Shown here piece after piece: positions 52,468-61,763 of a stretch of 64,000 nt of DNA (positions within the stretch are counted from its first letter, which is position 1; each line of letters begins with the position of its first letter). The position numbers were made by a program, and so were the translations under genes. Under the pieces are notes generated by a model. It was not told the origin of the DNA and ran no database searches. It saw only the letters and a list, made by a program, of their open reading frames with translations. The stretch is from Mucilaginibacter daejeonensis. GTDB taxonomy: Bacteria > Bacteroidota > Bacteroidia > Sphingobacteriales > Sphingobacteriaceae. The stretch spans positions 1,364,001-1,428,000 of the forward strand of contig NZ_CP086068.1 of NCBI RefSeq assembly GCF_020783335.1, read 5' to 3'.

Positions 52468-53673
52468 TTATTTGTTGGAGATGGCCTGCTTTACCGCATT
52501 TTTAGCAACTGTACTTTGCGGGGCAAAAAAGGCTTGTGATTCGGCCTGTGCTTTATGGCTGCGTTTGGATCCCTCAGGAACGAAGGTCGAACGGATCTCA
52601 TTCTTGACCTCGGTGCGGGTACGTTGCAAACGGTCTTGAGCATTTTGCAGCGCAGTTCGGGCCTCCGCAAGCAAATTGTTCTGAGCATGTATCTTGGCCT
52701 TTAAAGTCGCGATCTGGTTCTGTACCTCGCGTGGCGCTTTTTTGGTCTTTGAACTTACTTCCTGCTCGTCTGCCTGCTCATCATCTGACTCTGCAGCATC
52801 TGCATCAACTTTCTTTACTTTGCCTTTTTCAACGGTGAGCTGTTTACCATCGGAGGTAGTGTAAACATCATCCACCGCTGGTGTGGTGAGTTCTTCATCC
52901 TGGTAAACCTCAGTGTCACGGTCCAGCTCGCCGGTGTGATGCAGGGCACCTTTATCGGTCACGGTCTGTTTGTTCATTACCTTTTTGAAAAAATTCATCA
53001 TCTTATCCAGTACGGATGTTGTACGCTCGATGAGGTCGTTGTTTTGCATGTTCATTGGTTTTTTTGATGATCTGTTATGGTCCATTAATAGTTTGTTGAT
53101 GCAGCGTTGGTATACGGCAGGGGCAGTGTTGGTGCACTTCTTCAGCAGGTCGCCGTTGGTCACCATGGCTTGGTGGTCCTCGATCCGGTCAATAAAGCCC
53201 AGCGAAAGGGCCTGATCGGCGGTCATCCAGGTCACGGCATTGATCAGGCTGTTGATGGTCACCTCGTCAAGGCCGGTGCGGTCGGTGTAGATCTGTGCCA
53301 AACGTTCCTGAACGGTGTTGAGCATTTGTACATCCTTAAGCAATTGATCAGCGTTACCGCCATTCCCGGCCATTGGCTTGTGGATCATGAGTAAGGCATA
53401 CTTGCTCATTACGATCTGGTGGCCACCCATGGCTACGATGGAAGCAGCTGAGGCAGCCAATGCGTCGATGTAGGTGATCACCTGGCCCGGATATCTTTTC
53501 AGAAGATCGTAAATGGCTATGGCATCAAAAGCTGAGCCCCCGGCCGAGCTGATGTGCAGTTCCACATCCTGACCGGCAGCCTGTACCAGTTGTTGCTGCA
53601 GATAAGCAGATGACAGGCTGCCCGAACCGATACCATCATGTTCGGTATCATATAGATAGATGTTGTAAGGCAT
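52468..53673 (-). CDS. ClpP-type prohead protease fused to a scaffold-like tail
   Basis: A 401-residue protein. Residues 1-180 are a Clp/S49-like serine protease: oxyanion segment ELHISSAGGSAFDAIAIYDL, nucleophile Ser75 in DALAASAASIVAMGG, catalytic His98 in LLMIHKP, and TADQALSLGFIDRI near the end. Residues about 200-401 are rich in charged residues with coiled-coil character (QIATLKAKIHAQNNLLAEAR, LQNAQDRLQRTRTEVKNEIR), as in protease-scaffold fusions where the tail guides capsid assembly and is then cleaved. It is encoded immediately before the capsid gene, as expected. Confidence 0.85.
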   Translation of the reverse strand: MPYNIYLYDTEHDGIGSGSLSSAYLQQQLVQAAGQDVELHISSAGGSAFDAIAIYDLLKRYPGQVITYIDALAASAASIVAMGGHQIVMSKYALLMIHKPMAGNGGNADQLLKDVQMLNTVQERLAQIYTDRTGLDEVTINSLINAVTWMTADQALSLGFIDRIEDHQAMVTNGDLLKKCTNTAPAVYQRCINKLLMDHNRSSKKPMNMQNNDLIERTTSVLDKMMNFFKKVMNKQTVTDKGALHHTGELDRDTEVYQDEELTTPAVDDVYTTSDGKQLTVEKGKVKKVDADAAESDDEQADEQEVSSKTKKAPREVQNQIATLKAKIHAQNNLLAEARTALQNAQDRLQRTRTEVKNEIRSTFVPEGSKRSHKAQAESQAFFAPQSTVAKNAVKQAISNK

Positions 53674-53711
53674 TATAAATTGTAGGTATTAAAGTGAAGC
53701 ATGGGAGATGC

Positions 53712-53964
53712 CTAGTGCATCTTGTGTAGTGGGCAGATGGCAGAGTGTACTTTTTGATCAATGCCTTGGTCTGCAATTGACCTTGATATCATCGTAGCGA
53801 AGAAGACCTTCTCTGAATGGGCGTTGTAACGCTTGAAACCTAATGTGCGACCAGTAGTAGGCTTGGTGAAAGTGATACCAATATCGGCAATTTTATGATC
53901 GCCGATGGTGGCGTTGGCGTGTCAGTAGGTTATAAATCTGCTTGAAAGCAATGCCGATCGGCAT
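53712..53964 (-). pseudogene. Small frameshifted phage open frame (possible broken gene)
   Basis: The 305-base gap before the protease gene contains two partial frames. ATG 53964, 14 bases after the preceding stop, starts MPIGIAFKQIYNLLTRQRHH and then stops near 53893. A second, overlapping frame (53921 down to TAG 53712) has no start codon but encodes 69 protein-like residues including GITFTKPTTGRTLGFKRYN and KVFFATMISRSIADQG. Joining them needs a frameshift near 53925. I do not recognise the product. Either a decayed gene, a sequence error or recoding would explain this. Confidence 0.35.
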
Positions 53965-53978
53965 AGAACAAAGGTGCA

Positions 53979-54245
53979 TTATTTTATTGGTTCATTTGGT
54001 GACAACGCTGTGTCAGTGCCTGAAAAACTATTTAGTGCACGCCAAATAGTGCGCTCATCCTTGCCAAATTTTACTTCGGCCTCCAACACCGCTTTGTTCT
54101 TGGTCACGCCTCGGGTGTTGATCTGGATGTTCACCCAAAGGTATATTTCGCGGTAAGTGAATATCTTATCGGTAATAAAACCCGAACGGTACATTTCGCT
54201 GAAGGTGCCATTGTTAAACAAGGCGTTAACGGTCTCGATGTTCAT
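53979..54245 (-). CDS. Small phage protein of unknown function with helix-turn-helix-like end
   Basis: An 88-residue protein starting MNIETVNALFNNGTFSEMYR. The C-terminal half (KNKAVLEAEVKFGKDERTIW then RALNSF) has a helix-turn-helix-like pattern similar to regions that read like replication or regulatory domains, but the match is too weak to name. It has no membrane segment. It lies between the tape-measure gene and the protease gene in a module otherwise made of virion genes, an odd place for a DNA-binding protein. Function unknown. Confidence 0.5.
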   Translation of the reverse strand: MNIETVNALFNNGTFSEMYRSGFITDKIFTYREIYLWVNIQINTRGVTKNKAVLEAEVKFGKDERTIWRALNSFSGTDTALSPNEPIK

Positions 54246-54334
54246 GACTTAGAAAAAGTTGTTTTATTGAAGATGCGGTCCAATGGCATCATGCTTAAGC
54301 ATTAAATTGATCGGTATGCGAAAGAAAGTGATCT

Positions 54335-57300
54335 TTACAGCGTTACCCGGTTCACGGTTTGAGCAAGGATATTTTGCTGATTGTTCACGTCCTTCACATC
54401 CACGTAGATAGGAGGGAAGTTGTTGATCATTTGATACGCCAAGGTGTTGGCCAGGTCCTTTTGATCATTCACCGGAGCGCTATAATACCGGTTAGCATTG
54501 CCACCATCAGTGAATATACCGCCGATAGCATAGCCACGCCCACCATTAGGCACCGAAAAATCGCGCCCACCATGCGCCACATTGATTGCGCTTACCAGAT
54601 TACGCGCCCAGGGGTTACGCATAGCCTCACTCACTACCACGGCCTCACCTGATCGCAAGTAAGCGTTAGTATCATCAGTACGGCTATAACCTGGCAGCAC
54701 TGCACCCCTTCCGTCCGAAATGAACTGCCCACCACGGGCCATACCAGGTTTTTGTTTAACAATGCTGGCAATAGACGACGCACCTTGTGCGGCCATAAAG
54801 GCCGCTTGTGCTATGCCGAGTGCTTGCCCTATAAAAGGAAATCCAGAATAAGCACCGAAAGACTTCATAACGGCTTCGCTTGTCGTGACTATGGTGTCAG
54901 ATATCGCTGTCGCTTTCTTCGCAATGAACGCAGCCTTATAGATAGCAGACTCTTTTTTGGTGTTTTTCAGTACCGCATCTATGAATCCGTCGGCCTTGTG
55001 CATCTTCGCACTGATCAACTGAGCCTCTAAATTTATCTTCATCACTGCAAATTTGGCCTCCACATCGAATAGCGATTGATGCTTAGCTGTAGCGGCTTCA
55101 ACTGCTAAACGCTTTTCTTCTTTCCAGTTTTTTTGCTGTTGAAGGATCTTTGCTATCGCAGGGTCAGTTTCAGAATTATTTGCCTCATTTGTATTTTTAT
55201 TTTCTTCATTGTTGCTGACCACGCCAGGGTCTTTACCGTCCTTAATAGCTTGCTCTTTCTTACGCTGTTGGATTTCGAACGCTATTCTGGTGTCTCCTGC
55301 TTTTTGAAGTATAAGTTGCTGTAATTTTATCGAATTTTCCAATGACCGAATCTCTTCAATGCTACCGGTCTTTCTCAACTCCATAAGTTGAAGCTCTTGA
55401 AACTTTATTTTATCCGTGATCGCCCCTTGTTCTTCGTCCATCTGGGCAAGTTTCTGCCTAGTATCTTCTTGTAATTGAAGAATGGCTTTTTCTTTGGCGT
55501 CAGCAGTATTATCGATAGCGATCTGATTTAGTTCGTGTGTATACCGCTCCAATTTGGCTTTATCTTCATTTTGGTACTTTTCAGACAATTGCCTTAAGGC
55601 GCTCAAGCGAGCCTCCTCTATTGCCTCGAGCTCTTTAGCAGAATTCTGATGCTTTTGCTTCAAAGCATTGAAGTATCGCTCCGTGATATTTACGTTCTTG
55701 TTGTACTCGTTAAAAATTGTCTGTGAGTCCTGTGCAATGATGTTCACTTCCAATTCGGAATTGACGGTGGTGCTTCCAGAAGTCCTTCGACGAGAACTCC
55801 TTGGCCTTTTTGTTTTTGGCTTTTCTGTAGGCTTGCCCTTTCCTGCTACATCATCACCAGTTTTTATTGGCTTATCATAGCCTTCCTGATAGATCTTTTG
55901 CACGTTGCCGATCACTTCTTTAGTCAAGCTTTTCGCTTTCGACATCAGGTTCTCTGCACTCTTTGTAACCTTATCCGTTACATTAGTTATACCCATCCCC
56001 ACCTGAGCTACGCCATCAGTCATCTTTCTAAAATCAAGATGAAAAACGCCGTCCAATAAAATTTTTATTCCTTTGAACCGGGTGACTAAATTATCAATGA
56101 TCAGGTTCCAAATCTTCTTTAACGCCTCGCCAGGATTTTTAAATGCATTACTGATGGTATCACTGATTGTGGTGAACACAGCGAACTTGTCTTGGATGTA
56201 CCCGCTCAACGCACCCCAGATCTTTTTTGCAGTATCTACCGGATTCATTAAAGCGTCTATAATGACGTCTTTTACCGCGCTTAGAGCATCTTTTATAAAA
56301 CCAATAACCTTTTGCACGACAGCCAAACCACCTTGGAACTGCCTTATGCCTTCTTCATTTTTAGTGAAATATTCATACACCTTTTCTAAAACCATCTGCA
56401 ACAACCACAGTCCTGAACTTTTGATGGCTTGGCCGATACCGGTAAAGCCAGTCTTAACTACGTCAAAGCCTGACCTCATCATGTTAAATCCGGTGGTCAC
56501 ATCGGAAACGGCGCCAGCTAGATCGCCGTTACTTTTCTCAAGATCTTCGAAAGTCTTTCCTATCGCTTTACTAGCCTCCGCAACGAGATCAATGTCACCT
56601 GCACTTTTTTGCGTTCTCTCGCCCGAGTCGGTGATAGTATCCGCTAGATCTTTTGTAGAGGCTTTTAAGTCCTCGGTAACCTTTGCACTTTCGGTCTCGG
56701 CCTTTGCTTGTTCTTTCAATGCCTTCGTACCAGACCTTGTTTTTTCAGCCAAACTTTCCTGGGACTTGGCTAGGCTTGCAAGCCGATCGTCAAGTTCTTT
56801 TGCCGTTGAGGCACTCTTTTCAGATTTTGCTTCAACTGTGTCCACATCGCTTTCAACACTTTCTTTCTTCTTTCTTTTTGCCGGTTTTTTACCTTCGTCT
56901 GCTGTCGCGCTCAGCTCTTTATTCTCTTTTAGTTTTTTGTTGGCAGCATCGATCTTTTTTGCTAGGGTTTCGTAAGCTTTCGCATTGTCAGTAATAGCTT
57001 TTTTGTTTTTGGTATATGTGGTCGTTAGCTCTTTTAATCCCTTGCTTAGCTCTTTTACCTTCGTAGAAGCTTCCTTGATCTTTGATGCAAGTTCTTTTGC
57101 TTGTTCGCTTAATTTTGAGATCTTTTCTTCGCTCTTCTCCGCCTTTTTCTCAGTCGCCTCAAGAGCTTTGTTGAACTCTTTGATCTTTTTATTGATCTCG
57201 CCAAAACGTTTATTCAACGCTTTTACTTTGTCATCATTTTTCTTTAAAGTATCTGTGGTCTTCTTGCCACTTTTTATCAATTCCTCTTGCTCCTTGACAA

Positions 57301-57403
57301 TGCCCGCAATGGCGTCTGCTAATTTTACGGCTTCGCTCTGGAGCTCGGTCACCTCTTTGGTTACTACCCCTATATTTTCCTGTGTTAAATTTAAAGCACT
57401 CAT
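54335..57403 (-). CDS. Phage tail tape measure protein
   Basis: A 1022-residue protein with the standard tape-measure layout: a very long Lys/Glu-rich coiled coil from the start (LQSEAVKLADAIAGIVKEQE, ISKLSEQAKELASKIKEAST) to about residue 290, a hydrophobic central part (LWLLQMVLEKVYEYF, and KDVIIDALMNPVDTAKKIWG), a second coiled coil about 560-760, an Ala/Gly-rich stretch (FPFIGQALGIAQAAFMAAQG) and a C-terminal Gly-rich region (ARGGQFISDGRGAVLPGYS). Length sets tail length in such phages; about 1000 residues suggests a long non-contractile or contractile tail. The plus-strand frames opposite the coiled coil are shadows. Confidence 0.85.
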   Translation of the reverse strand: MSALNLTQENIGVVTKEVTELQSEAVKLADAIAGIVKEQEELIKSGKKTTDTLKKNDDKVKALNKRFGEINKKIKEFNKALEATEKKAEKSEEKISKLSEQAKELASKIKEASTKVKELSKGLKELTTTYTKNKKAITDNAKAYETLAKKIDAANKKLKENKELSATADEGKKPAKRKKKESVESDVDTVEAKSEKSASTAKELDDRLASLAKSQESLAEKTRSGTKALKEQAKAETESAKVTEDLKASTKDLADTITDSGERTQKSAGDIDLVAEASKAIGKTFEDLEKSNGDLAGAVSDVTTGFNMMRSGFDVVKTGFTGIGQAIKSSGLWLLQMVLEKVYEYFTKNEEGIRQFQGGLAVVQKVIGFIKDALSAVKDVIIDALMNPVDTAKKIWGALSGYIQDKFAVFTTISDTISNAFKNPGEALKKIWNLIIDNLVTRFKGIKILLDGVFHLDFRKMTDGVAQVGMGITNVTDKVTKSAENLMSKAKSLTKEVIGNVQKIYQEGYDKPIKTGDDVAGKGKPTEKPKTKRPRSSRRRTSGSTTVNSELEVNIIAQDSQTIFNEYNKNVNITERYFNALKQKHQNSAKELEAIEEARLSALRQLSEKYQNEDKAKLERYTHELNQIAIDNTADAKEKAILQLQEDTRQKLAQMDEEQGAITDKIKFQELQLMELRKTGSIEEIRSLENSIKLQQLILQKAGDTRIAFEIQQRKKEQAIKDGKDPGVVSNNEENKNTNEANNSETDPAIAKILQQQKNWKEEKRLAVEAATAKHQSLFDVEAKFAVMKINLEAQLISAKMHKADGFIDAVLKNTKKESAIYKAAFIAKKATAISDTIVTTSEAVMKSFGAYSGFPFIGQALGIAQAAFMAAQGASSIASIVKQKPGMARGGQFISDGRGAVLPGYSRTDDTNAYLRSGEAVVVSEAMRNPWARNLVSAINVAHGGRDFSVPNGGRGYAIGGIFTDGGNANRYYSAPVNDQKDLANTLAYQMINNFPPIYVDVKDVNNQQNILAQTVNRVTL

Positions 57404-57464
57404 GAAATTCGTGTGTAATGCCTTGGTTTAAAGTGTTTTGTTTCTCTTGGTATATTATTCGAGA

Positions 57465-59474
57465 TCACCCTAGCCTAATCAGCTCAACCTTAGTGGGTTG
57501 TCCTTTGCGCCAGCTGTCGATCTTGTTGATGTAGTAGTAGCAGCCGTCTTGCTTTAGGTAAACCGGAACCAGCAGGTCAAGCTCGAGAATGTCGCGTGGG
57601 CTGAGCATGAACCAGCGCACCACTTTTTTACAGTTCTTAAGTATGCGTTGCAACTCGCTGTAGTACTGTAAGCGTAGCTTATCGAAGTTTAGGCTGAAGG
57701 TGCCGTTGTTCTTCTCAAAGTAGGGTACGCAGATCACATCGTTCACCTTGCGCTCCTTACCTGCACCATCTATAAATTTGACGCTACGGCCGTTCTGAAG
57801 CAAGTTATAGGTGTCATGAATAAGCAGGCGGGGTTGCGTGCTTACGCTCATGTCGACAGCGGCCGCATCGCCGCTGGTGTCGATCTTTTTGATCTGGGCA
57901 ATGCTGCCGCCAATGTAGGGCCGGTTAAGCGTAGCCGCAAATTGGCTTTCAATTAGGGTGCCAGTAACCGGCAGTGTTTTATCTTCGACCAATAGCTGAC
58001 CATCGCCAAAGCCCTTGGGTAGTATGCCATCGTCCTCTTTATACTTCAGGTAATTGATCTGTGCATATTCACCCAGCTTGAAGGTAATATTCTTCCCTTG
58101 GTCGAGGCAGCGCGATGTCCAGTCGTGAGCACGGGGGATGTTGTTCACAATGTCATTGAATGACGCAAAGGTGACCTGCTTGCGGGTTGCATCGGTTTGG
58201 CAAATGATCCCAAAGCGTTGTAAGGTGTCTTTAAGCAGGTCTTTCAAGCCAATGTCGGGGAATATTCTCTCGCATTGTACCTTTTGGCCGTAGATCACAT
58301 TCCCTTTCTTTTCGGTGACCGTGAATGTGGCGCCACGACGTAATTGAAACTCTACGTTTTTCTTTACCCCTTGGTCAATATCGTAACAAAATCTTACACT
58401 CTGTCCGGTGGTAAGTGATTGCGAAAAGTTCATCTGACCTGTATAGGTCTGCGTCCAATTTCCATTTTGCTTGGGAAGGTTCTCTGCGCTATACACCTGG
58501 CTGGTAAGTACCTCACCGATACTATTACCCGGCTTAAATAGCTTAAGTGATATCGTTACAGCGCCGTTCGACTTATCCGACTTGAAATAAAGAGTGTAAT
58601 TCATCGCAATATCAATGTCCAGGTCGGTCTTGGCTATGTACGCCCTTCCGTCAAATACATCATGCGAGCCTTTGATGAGGTTCGTGAAGCTCATATCCTC
58701 ATTGGCACCATTTTCCCTGTATTTGTAACCCTGATCGAACGTGCTCACGGCTGATGACGAGTAGGTGCTGCTACTGTAGTCGTAATTGGGGCCATGCTCA
58801 AAATTATCGTTGGCGAACTGCACGATCAGCTTTTTATAAAGGTCTTGCTTCAACAAAAAGCTATCAGGGTTAATGGTGTAGCCCGTGGGTTTAATGAAAA
58901 GATCCATGGCCGTATGCAGGAAGAAGCCTGGACGCAGGTAGCGCACATCTATCTCTGGGGTGCCAGAAAAGTCTTCGGGTATGCGACCGTAGTCGATCAC
59001 TGGCCAGATCCAACCTTCGGTATGTGTTTGGGAGGCTACGATGCTGTCCAGGGTCCAGGCGTGCTCATAGTTGGTCCAATCTTTATTGTACCAGGTTTGT
59101 TGCTTGCTGTCACCGGTATCGTATATCTTGCCATCAATGGCATCAAAAAAGTCAACATTGCCCGATAGTACGGTGATGGCCGCTGTATCCTGCTCCACGC
59201 CATTGATCTCTGCCACGCCATACGGAATGATCTCCATGCCATCCTGCACCACCTTGGCCGTATATTGCTGGTAGGGGAGGTTATTGGTAAAGGCAATATC
59301 ATCCGGAAAGCCAAGCACTTGCCGGTTGAGTTGTGTGAGCGGCAGTTTGAACTGGTTACTGGTATTGCCCTGCTGGTTCTTGACATCAGCCAGGTTGTTG
59401 ATCTGGAACGTCAGCGCGATCGGACTATCGTCGGTTAAGTCGACCAGTGTATCGTTAAGGAAAAGTTGAAGCAT
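57465..59474 (-). CDS. Phage tail/baseplate protein (distal tail or tail-associated)
   Basis: A 669-residue protein beginning MLQLFLNDTLVDLTDDSPIA. The N-terminal ~200 residues (FKLPLTQLNRQVLGFPDDIA, YTAKVVQDGMEIIPYGVAEI) look like a virion hub domain, the middle is beta-rich, and the C-terminal part (IGLKDLLKDTLQRFGIICQT, EYAQINYLKYKEDDG) resembles baseplate hub/Tal-like proteins of Bacteroidetes phages. I chose ATG 59474 over the longer frame to 59570, whose extra residues translate a repeat-rich spacer. It lies upstream of the tape-measure gene in transcription. Exact virion role is inferred from context. Confidence 0.6.
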   Translation of the reverse strand: MLQLFLNDTLVDLTDDSPIALTFQINNLADVKNQQGNTSNQFKLPLTQLNRQVLGFPDDIAFTNNLPYQQYTAKVVQDGMEIIPYGVAEINGVEQDTAAITVLSGNVDFFDAIDGKIYDTGDSKQQTWYNKDWTNYEHAWTLDSIVASQTHTEGWIWPVIDYGRIPEDFSGTPEIDVRYLRPGFFLHTAMDLFIKPTGYTINPDSFLLKQDLYKKLIVQFANDNFEHGPNYDYSSSTYSSSAVSTFDQGYKYRENGANEDMSFTNLIKGSHDVFDGRAYIAKTDLDIDIAMNYTLYFKSDKSNGAVTISLKLFKPGNSIGEVLTSQVYSAENLPKQNGNWTQTYTGQMNFSQSLTTGQSVRFCYDIDQGVKKNVEFQLRRGATFTVTEKKGNVIYGQKVQCERIFPDIGLKDLLKDTLQRFGIICQTDATRKQVTFASFNDIVNNIPRAHDWTSRCLDQGKNITFKLGEYAQINYLKYKEDDGILPKGFGDGQLLVEDKTLPVTGTLIESQFAATLNRPYIGGSIAQIKKIDTSGDAAAVDMSVSTQPRLLIHDTYNLLQNGRSVKFIDGAGKERKVNDVICVPYFEKNNGTFSLNFDKLRLQYYSELQRILKNCKKVVRWFMLSPRDILELDLLVPVYLKQDGCYYYINKIDSWRKGQPTKVELIRLG

Positions 59475-59477
59475 AGT

Positions 59478-59580
59478 TTTTGAGGGGAGGGATTTGAGTT
59501 CTGAGGTGGGAGAGAGACGCCTCGTTCGGTTGGAGTCAATAAACATCGGCCGTCGCATCACAGACCTCACACCTCATATA
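59478..59580. repeat. GAGGT-rich spacer between two tail genes
   Basis: The roughly 100-base spacer contains AGGTGTGAGGT-type and CCCACCTC/CCCTCCCCTC-type runs (read on the minus strand), again like host intergenic repeats. The in-frame upstream extension of the 57465 gene runs through it but is not credible as protein. Confidence 0.35.
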
Positions 59581-61737
59581 TCACTGCGTTTGTATGTTGA
59601 TACCCGGCAGGTTAAAGGTGATGCTGAAAGGTGCCTGGCCATTACGCGTTTCATATTCGGCAAAGGTGGCGCTGTTGATCACGATGGTTTGCCACTTGGC
59701 AGGGTTGCGGGCCATAAGCATCTGCACCTTGGGCGAGAACTTGATCGACCGTAATCCGTTGATATCGGACACGCTCAGGTCTTCGGCCATCACCTTCATT
59801 TTCAAGCCTGCACTTTTGCTGATCACATCTTCCATGCTGTCCTGGTCGGCCCAGTTCAGGATATGGTTCTTCACTATCACGGCGTTCTGCACATCAAGCG
59901 TCACCTCTTGGTTATACACAAAGCGGTAGTAGTTCCATGATCCGTTAAGACCGATCCAGCGCAGGTATACCGAATTTTCATCACCGGTATGATCAACCCT
60001 CACGGTCTGCTTTTGGGTCACGGTGTGTGTCACGCCCGCACTGTCCTTATACTTGATCTCGAGGTCAAGGTAGTGCACCTCATCATTCAATTCGGTATCG
60101 ATCTTTAGTCGGTTAAGCCCGATGTGTTGCGCCAAACCTGTTGTTACAGTACCACTGCTCACCGGCGAGCGGTAGATGACAAATTTACTGCTATCTTGCT
60201 GCAAAAGGAACGAACGGTCCTCTTTGAGTAAATAGGTGGTTCGTAAGCTATCGGCCAGCGGCTGCCGGTTAATATCCAGCAGGGTCATTTCCGCATAAAG
60301 ATCAAGGCCGGCAAGGTTCTCACTGTAAATGAACCCAATGTCGAATGGATAACCTACGCTGTATGCAGGTTCAGTAAGGTCGGTTATCCAGCGGGCCCGT
60401 TTGCTCGGTGCGTCAACGGTCTTGAAGGGCACGTAAGCGGCCATGTTGCCACCATAGGCATCGCCCAATTGCCGGGCCGAGTAGGTAACGTAGTACGGGT
60501 GTTGGATATTGATATAAGACGGCGGCACATCTTTACCGGTAGCGGTGTCATACCAGGTCTCGGCATAACTTACGGTATAGCTGGCACTCAGGTCATCATC
60601 ACGATAGTTCACCTGTGATCCGTCGCTACTGTCCTTTGCCCTTAATAGGCTTTGTAAAAAGCTGGAAAGGTCGGCTTGGGTCAAACCCTTTTGATTTGGC
60701 CGATGCGTGCACGTGATGGTGCTGTTGATGCCGGTCAGCTTATCCTGATAAGCGATCTTGGTACAGATCTGATAGTAGGGGCGTAATTTGTTGATGTTGG
60801 TGAAGCCGGTATGGTTAGTTGAACTGACATACGGCTGATCAATAGTGAAGGTTCGGTTACTTATATCCACACTCTCCACATCATACACGCCGTTGTAAGC
60901 GCCGGCGTTGACATACACCTTATCTTTAGCAGCGAGTGCTACGCTGCCGCTGCTGAGCGTTCCATTCACGGCAAAGGTGGTCTTGGCCCAAAAAGCATCG
61001 GCAGTGATGTTAGTGATGCTCATATCGCGTCGTTGATAGCTGAACACGATCGGGTTGAACGCAGCGCTCCAGCGGCTTAAGCGGCCGTTGCCTAGGTCAA
61101 TGGTAGGGTCATCTACCAACAGGTCGATCACCGTTTCAACCGTGAATATCATTTGACGACCGCCATTGTAAGCATCACGTATGTAAGCCGTATAGGTTCC
61201 GCCTGCAAGGCCGCTGAAATTAGCAGAGTCCTGCCACGGGCCATCGTTGATCTTATACTGGATATAGCCATAGCTCGATACCGCATTGATCGTGATCTTT
61301 CCATCGGCAGCACCCATGCCACTTTCCTTTTGGTCAATGGTAACAGATGTGATCTGTAGGGAAGGGTCGGTTATCGGTGCGGTAGGAACATCACCTGCAC
61401 CTGGCTGCACGATCTCGCCGGTCAGGAATATGGCGAAGGTATAGCTATTCCCATAGCCATTGACACCTTCTATAGGCTGCTGATACCTGATCTGTGCCCT
61501 GGCACCGGTCATGACCTGCGAATATTCTGTAGTATCTAGTTGGCCGTTGATCACCTCGTTATATTTGACCGATACGTTACTACCGTACACTAGCTCATTG
61601 TTTTCATCGGTGATCTCTATGTAGATGTCGGCATATCTGGTGTAGTTCCATACGGTTGGGTCTGTAGGGTCATATACCGGCATGTCAACAGCATATGGAG
61701 GCAGGATGTTGCTTATAAGTCTGGCGTGTAAGCCCAT
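59581..61737 (-). CDS. Phage tail structural protein with SprB-like domain
   Basis: A 718-residue beta-rich protein. After an N-terminal domain (about 1-115; YADIYIEITDENNELVYGSN), residues about 125-205 match the SprB-repeat pattern of Bacteroidetes adhesins: GMGAADGKITINAVSSYGYI, then QYKINDGPWQDSANFSGLAG, then GTYTAYIRDAYNG. The remaining ~500 residues are domains of unknown type ending FSITFNLPGINIQTQ. Placed beside the baseplate gene, it is probably a tail-tip or tail-sheath-associated protein. I do not recognise a named phage family. It is separated from the previous gene by only 26 bases. Confidence 0.6.
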   Translation of the reverse strand: MGLHARLISNILPPYAVDMPVYDPTDPTVWNYTRYADIYIEITDENNELVYGSNVSVKYNEVINGQLDTTEYSQVMTGARAQIRYQQPIEGVNGYGNSYTFAIFLTGEIVQPGAGDVPTAPITDPSLQITSVTIDQKESGMGAADGKITINAVSSYGYIQYKINDGPWQDSANFSGLAGGTYTAYIRDAYNGGRQMIFTVETVIDLLVDDPTIDLGNGRLSRWSAAFNPIVFSYQRRDMSITNITADAFWAKTTFAVNGTLSSGSVALAAKDKVYVNAGAYNGVYDVESVDISNRTFTIDQPYVSSTNHTGFTNINKLRPYYQICTKIAYQDKLTGINSTITCTHRPNQKGLTQADLSSFLQSLLRAKDSSDGSQVNYRDDDLSASYTVSYAETWYDTATGKDVPPSYINIQHPYYVTYSARQLGDAYGGNMAAYVPFKTVDAPSKRARWITDLTEPAYSVGYPFDIGFIYSENLAGLDLYAEMTLLDINRQPLADSLRTTYLLKEDRSFLLQQDSSKFVIYRSPVSSGTVTTGLAQHIGLNRLKIDTELNDEVHYLDLEIKYKDSAGVTHTVTQKQTVRVDHTGDENSVYLRWIGLNGSWNYYRFVYNQEVTLDVQNAVIVKNHILNWADQDSMEDVISKSAGLKMKVMAEDLSVSDINGLRSIKFSPKVQMLMARNPAKWQTIVINSATFAEYETRNGQAPFSITFNLPGINIQTQ

Positions 61738-61763
61738 GATAATGGTTTTTTAAAATGTTTTCG

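Noticed and set aside
56073..56975. 300-codon plus-strand open frame
   Set aside because: It lies opposite the Lys/Glu-rich coiled coil of the tape-measure gene; its Ser/Phe/Leu-rich composition is what the complement of such a coiled coil gives. Same applies to 56683-56994 and 56985-57431.
59475..59570. Upstream extension of the baseplate gene
   Set aside because: The extension translates a repeat-rich spacer with no protein-like pattern; family-like sequence starts at MLQLFLND (59474).
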